From positions 1 through 7,248 of the forward strand of contig DBWG01000053.1 of the NCBI GenBank assembly GCA_002308635.1: DNA of 7,248 bases, written 5' to 3'. This document shows positions 5,737 through 7,248 of this stretch, in pieces; positions within the stretch are counted from its first letter, which is position 1, and each line of letters opens with the position of its first letter. The notes under the pieces are model-generated. The model saw nothing but the letters and a program-made list of their open reading frames with translations. It was not told the origin of the DNA and made no database searches. The stretch comes from Ruminococcaceae bacterium UBA1244 (GTDB lineage: Bacteria; Bacillota; Clostridia; Oscillospirales; Acutalibacteraceae). The position numbers were made by a program, and so were the translations under genes.

Positions 5737-7086
5737 ATGAAAAAAATAGTATCTAATGCTCTCTATATATTGTTTTTTGGATTTGCGCTGACGCTCGTTA
5801 CCGCCTGCATCATGCTGATGATAAATATTTCAAAGGGAAATGAAAGAACAGTAGATCAGATCGAAGCAGTCCAGATAAGCGCAGCGGCACAGGATGACGC
5901 AAAATATGAGCCGATCAGAAGAGAGATCGCAGACAGCACGGATTATTCGTTTGCGGTCGTCCGCAGCGGCTATAATGCACTTGAAAATGATGAAAAAAAG
6001 CACCTCTATGACAGTCTCCTCGAAAGCATCTACAGCGTTACAAATGAAGCTGATGAAAACGGAAGATACCGTATCTCACGGATCAATGTCGACGGGAAAA
6101 AGCTTTCGGAGTTTGATATCAGAGAGGTCGTAAGTGCGTTTATAAATGATAATCCCGAATATTTCTGGATCGAGAATCTTTTTGGATACGCTTATGTTGG
6201 CGACAACACTATCGTTGAGTTCTATTCGGTGCTGTCGGCGGATGAGTGCGGGAGGTATATCGAGAACTTTAACAAAAGGGTGAAAGAGATACTGTCCGGC
6301 GTGAAAAAGGGCATGGGAGAATATCAGCGTGAAAAGGCAATACATGACGCTGTTCTTGATGTGTGTGAATATAAATCCGGTGTGAAGACCTCTGCTGACG
6401 GATGGCAGTATTTTACGGCATACGGCGCACTCTGTGAGGGCGAGGCCGTTTGTGAGGGATATGCAAAGTCGATGCAGCTCCTGCTTTCAAGAGTCGGTAT
6501 CTCATGCGGTATGATACGCGGAGAAGCTGACGGTATCCCTCATTTATGGAACGTTGTTCAGCTCGGAGGAGAATGGTATCACCTTGACCCGACATGGGAC
6601 GACAGCAATTCTGAGGGCAGGATAAGCTATGAATATTTTAATCTCACAACAGAGGATATCTCAAAGAACCATGTCATCAGTGAGAACATATCGACGATCA
6701 TCGAGACCGAAAACAGCGAAGAAATAGATTCCGCTGCAAAATACAATTTCTTTGTGCCGATGTGTACAAAAAAGAATATGAATTATTATTATGCTGAGGG
6801 AATATATATCCAGACGCTCGACAGCAAGACCGAAAAGGCTATTATAGATGCGCTCGTTGAAAGGGCAAAGAACAAGGAGATTTATTTTCCTGTTCGTTTT
6901 GGAAATGAAATGAGCTATTCTGATTATATCAACAGGCTGTTTTATAAATCGCCGTATCAATTCTACCGCTGCATAGAAGAAGCAAACAAAAAGCTTGACA
7001 GCAGCCATAAGATACGTGAGAGAAGCATTTCTCTTCTGAAACACGAAAAAGACCTTACCCTGCGTGTAAGACTCAGTTATGATTAA
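5737..7086 (+). CDS. Membrane-anchored transglutaminase-like protein (homologue of the 924-2126 lipoprotein)
   Basis: This is a 449-residue protein with one N-terminal hydrophobic segment (about 8-29) after MKK, so the rest should be extracytoplasmic. VTAC at 21-24 fits a lipobox, yet hydrophobicity continues past Cys24 (IMLMI), so an uncleaved anchor is equally possible. A linker and helical region with DNPEYFW (138-144) precede the transglutaminase-like core (about 195-305). Candidate catalytic residues are Cys239 in EAVCEGYA, His269 in PHLWN and Asp284 in HLDPTWDD; spacing nearly equals that of the other protein (His-Asp 15 in both). A second Cys is conserved in both (ISCG, 257; LECG, 245 there). 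The C-terminal region (MNYYYAEGIY from 348) is also shared. It follows the coiled-coil gene by 47 nt with no promoter seen, and a terminator follows, so it is probably the operon's last gene. Function of the fold here is unknown. Confidence 0.87.
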   Translation: MKKIVSNALYILFFGFALTLVTACIMLMINISKGNERTVDQIEAVQISAAAQDDAKYEPIRREIADSTDYSFAVVRSGYNALENDEKKHLYDSLLESIYSVTNEADENGRYRISRINVDGKKLSEFDIREVVSAFINDNPEYFWIENLFGYAYVGDNTIVEFYSVLSADECGRYIENFNKRVKEILSGVKKGMGEYQREKAIHDAVLDVCEYKSGVKTSADGWQYFTAYGALCEGEAVCEGYAKSMQLLLSRVGISCGMIRGEADGIPHLWNVVQLGGEWYHLDPTWDDSNSEGRISYEYFNLTTEDISKNHVISENISTIIETENSEEIDSAAKYNFFVPMCTKKNMNYYYAEGIYIQTLDSKTEKAIIDALVERAKNKEIYFPVRFGNEMSYSDYINRLFYKSPYQFYRCIEEANKKLDSSHKIRERSISLLKHEKDLTLRVRLSYD

Positions 7087-7093
7087 AAGCCGT

Positions 7094-7125
7094 TTCCCGA
7101 AGGAGATATCCTTCGGGAATTTTTT
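7094..7125 (+). terminator. Rho-independent terminator of the rsmD operon
   Basis: TTCCCGAAGGA (7094-7104) pairs perfectly with TCCTTCGGGAA (7109-7119), an 11-bp stem with a GATA loop, followed by six T (7120-7125). It starts 8 nt after the stop codon. The opposite strand lacks a good T run, so it is mainly one-directional. Confidence 0.93.
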
Positions 7126-7165
7126 GTCCTGAGCGCAGTTTTTTGTGAAAAATCAATTCAGACTA

Positions 7166-7194
7166 TTGACAATCGGCAGGTTTTATAATATAAT
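7166..7194 (+). promoter_or_regulatory. Consensus sigma-A promoter for the tRNA gene
   Basis: TTGACA (7166-7171), a 17-nt spacer and TATAAT (7189-7194) give a perfect consensus. The start is predicted at about G7201, 26 nt before the tRNA. An overlapping TATAAT at 7184-7189 has only a 12-nt spacer and is unlikely to be used with this -35 box. Such strength is usual for stable RNA genes. Confidence 0.9.
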
Positions 7195-7226
7195 GATAGA
7201 GCCTTAGAAAATGAGGCAGTCGTTGT

Positions 7227-7248
7227 CGGGGTGTAGCGCAGTTGGTAG
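7227..7248 (+). tRNA. tRNA gene, 5' part only, probably tRNA-Pro
   Basis: The last 22 nt read as a tRNA start: a 7-nt acceptor strand CGGGGTG, then T8 A9, the D-arm GCGC-type stem start, A14, and the GG of the D-loop (GTTGGTAG). A first base C and CGGGGTGTAGCGCAG are typical of bacterial tRNA-Pro, which has a C1-G72 pair. The anticodon lies beyond the window, so identity is inferred from the 5' end alone. Initiator tRNA also begins with C but has a different following sequence (CGCGGGG). Confidence 0.7.

Noticed and set aside
7227..7248. Initiator tRNA-fMet
   Set aside because: It begins with C, but the acceptor strand is CGGGGTG followed by TAGCGCAG, unlike the CGCGGGG start of initiator tRNA.

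Overview
The window looks like chromosomal core sequence of a low-to-mid GC Firmicute, most likely a clostridial gut-type bacterium of the Ruminococcaceae/Oscillospiraceae kind. The grounds are strong Shine-Dalgarno sites (GGAGGTG, GAGGTGAG), near-consensus sigma-A promoters, frequent ATA (Ile) and AGA/AGG (Arg) codons, a TenI-type protein with the Firmicute GHIFETDCKKG motif, and the rsmD-coaD pairing. Family placement is inference; no rRNA is present. All recognised genes are on the + strand and I see no mobile element, CRISPR array or integration site.

Layout. (1) 1-818: the end of a thiamine-thiazole operon, with the last 68 codons of thiH followed by a TenI/ThiE-superfamily gene that looks like thiazole tautomerase rather than a true thiamine-phosphate synthase. 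(2) 849-4030: a sigma-A promoter whose start region is overlapped by a terminator-like hairpin, then a lipoprotein with a transglutaminase-like Cys-His-Asp domain, followed 35 nt later by uvrC (nucleotide excision repair). (3) 4078-7125: a consensus promoter, then rsmD (16S rRNA methyltransferase), coaD (coenzyme A synthesis), a coiled-coil protein of unknown function, and a second membrane-anchored transglutaminase-like protein, closed by a strong rho-independent terminator. rsmD/coaD and coaD/coiled-coil overlap by ATGA, so this is a tight operon. (4) 7166-7248: a consensus promoter and the first 22 nt of a tRNA gene, probably tRNA-Pro, cut by the window edge.

The notable feature is that two homologous, surface-anchored transglutaminase-like proteins lie in two adjacent housekeeping operons. 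They share a DxPEYFW region, the catalytic core and an NYY..G.Y region in the same order, so they look like diverged paralogues. One is co-directional with uvrC and the other is at the end of rsmD-coaD-coiled coil. Their substrate cannot be read from the sequence. Everything else is ordinary housekeeping content.
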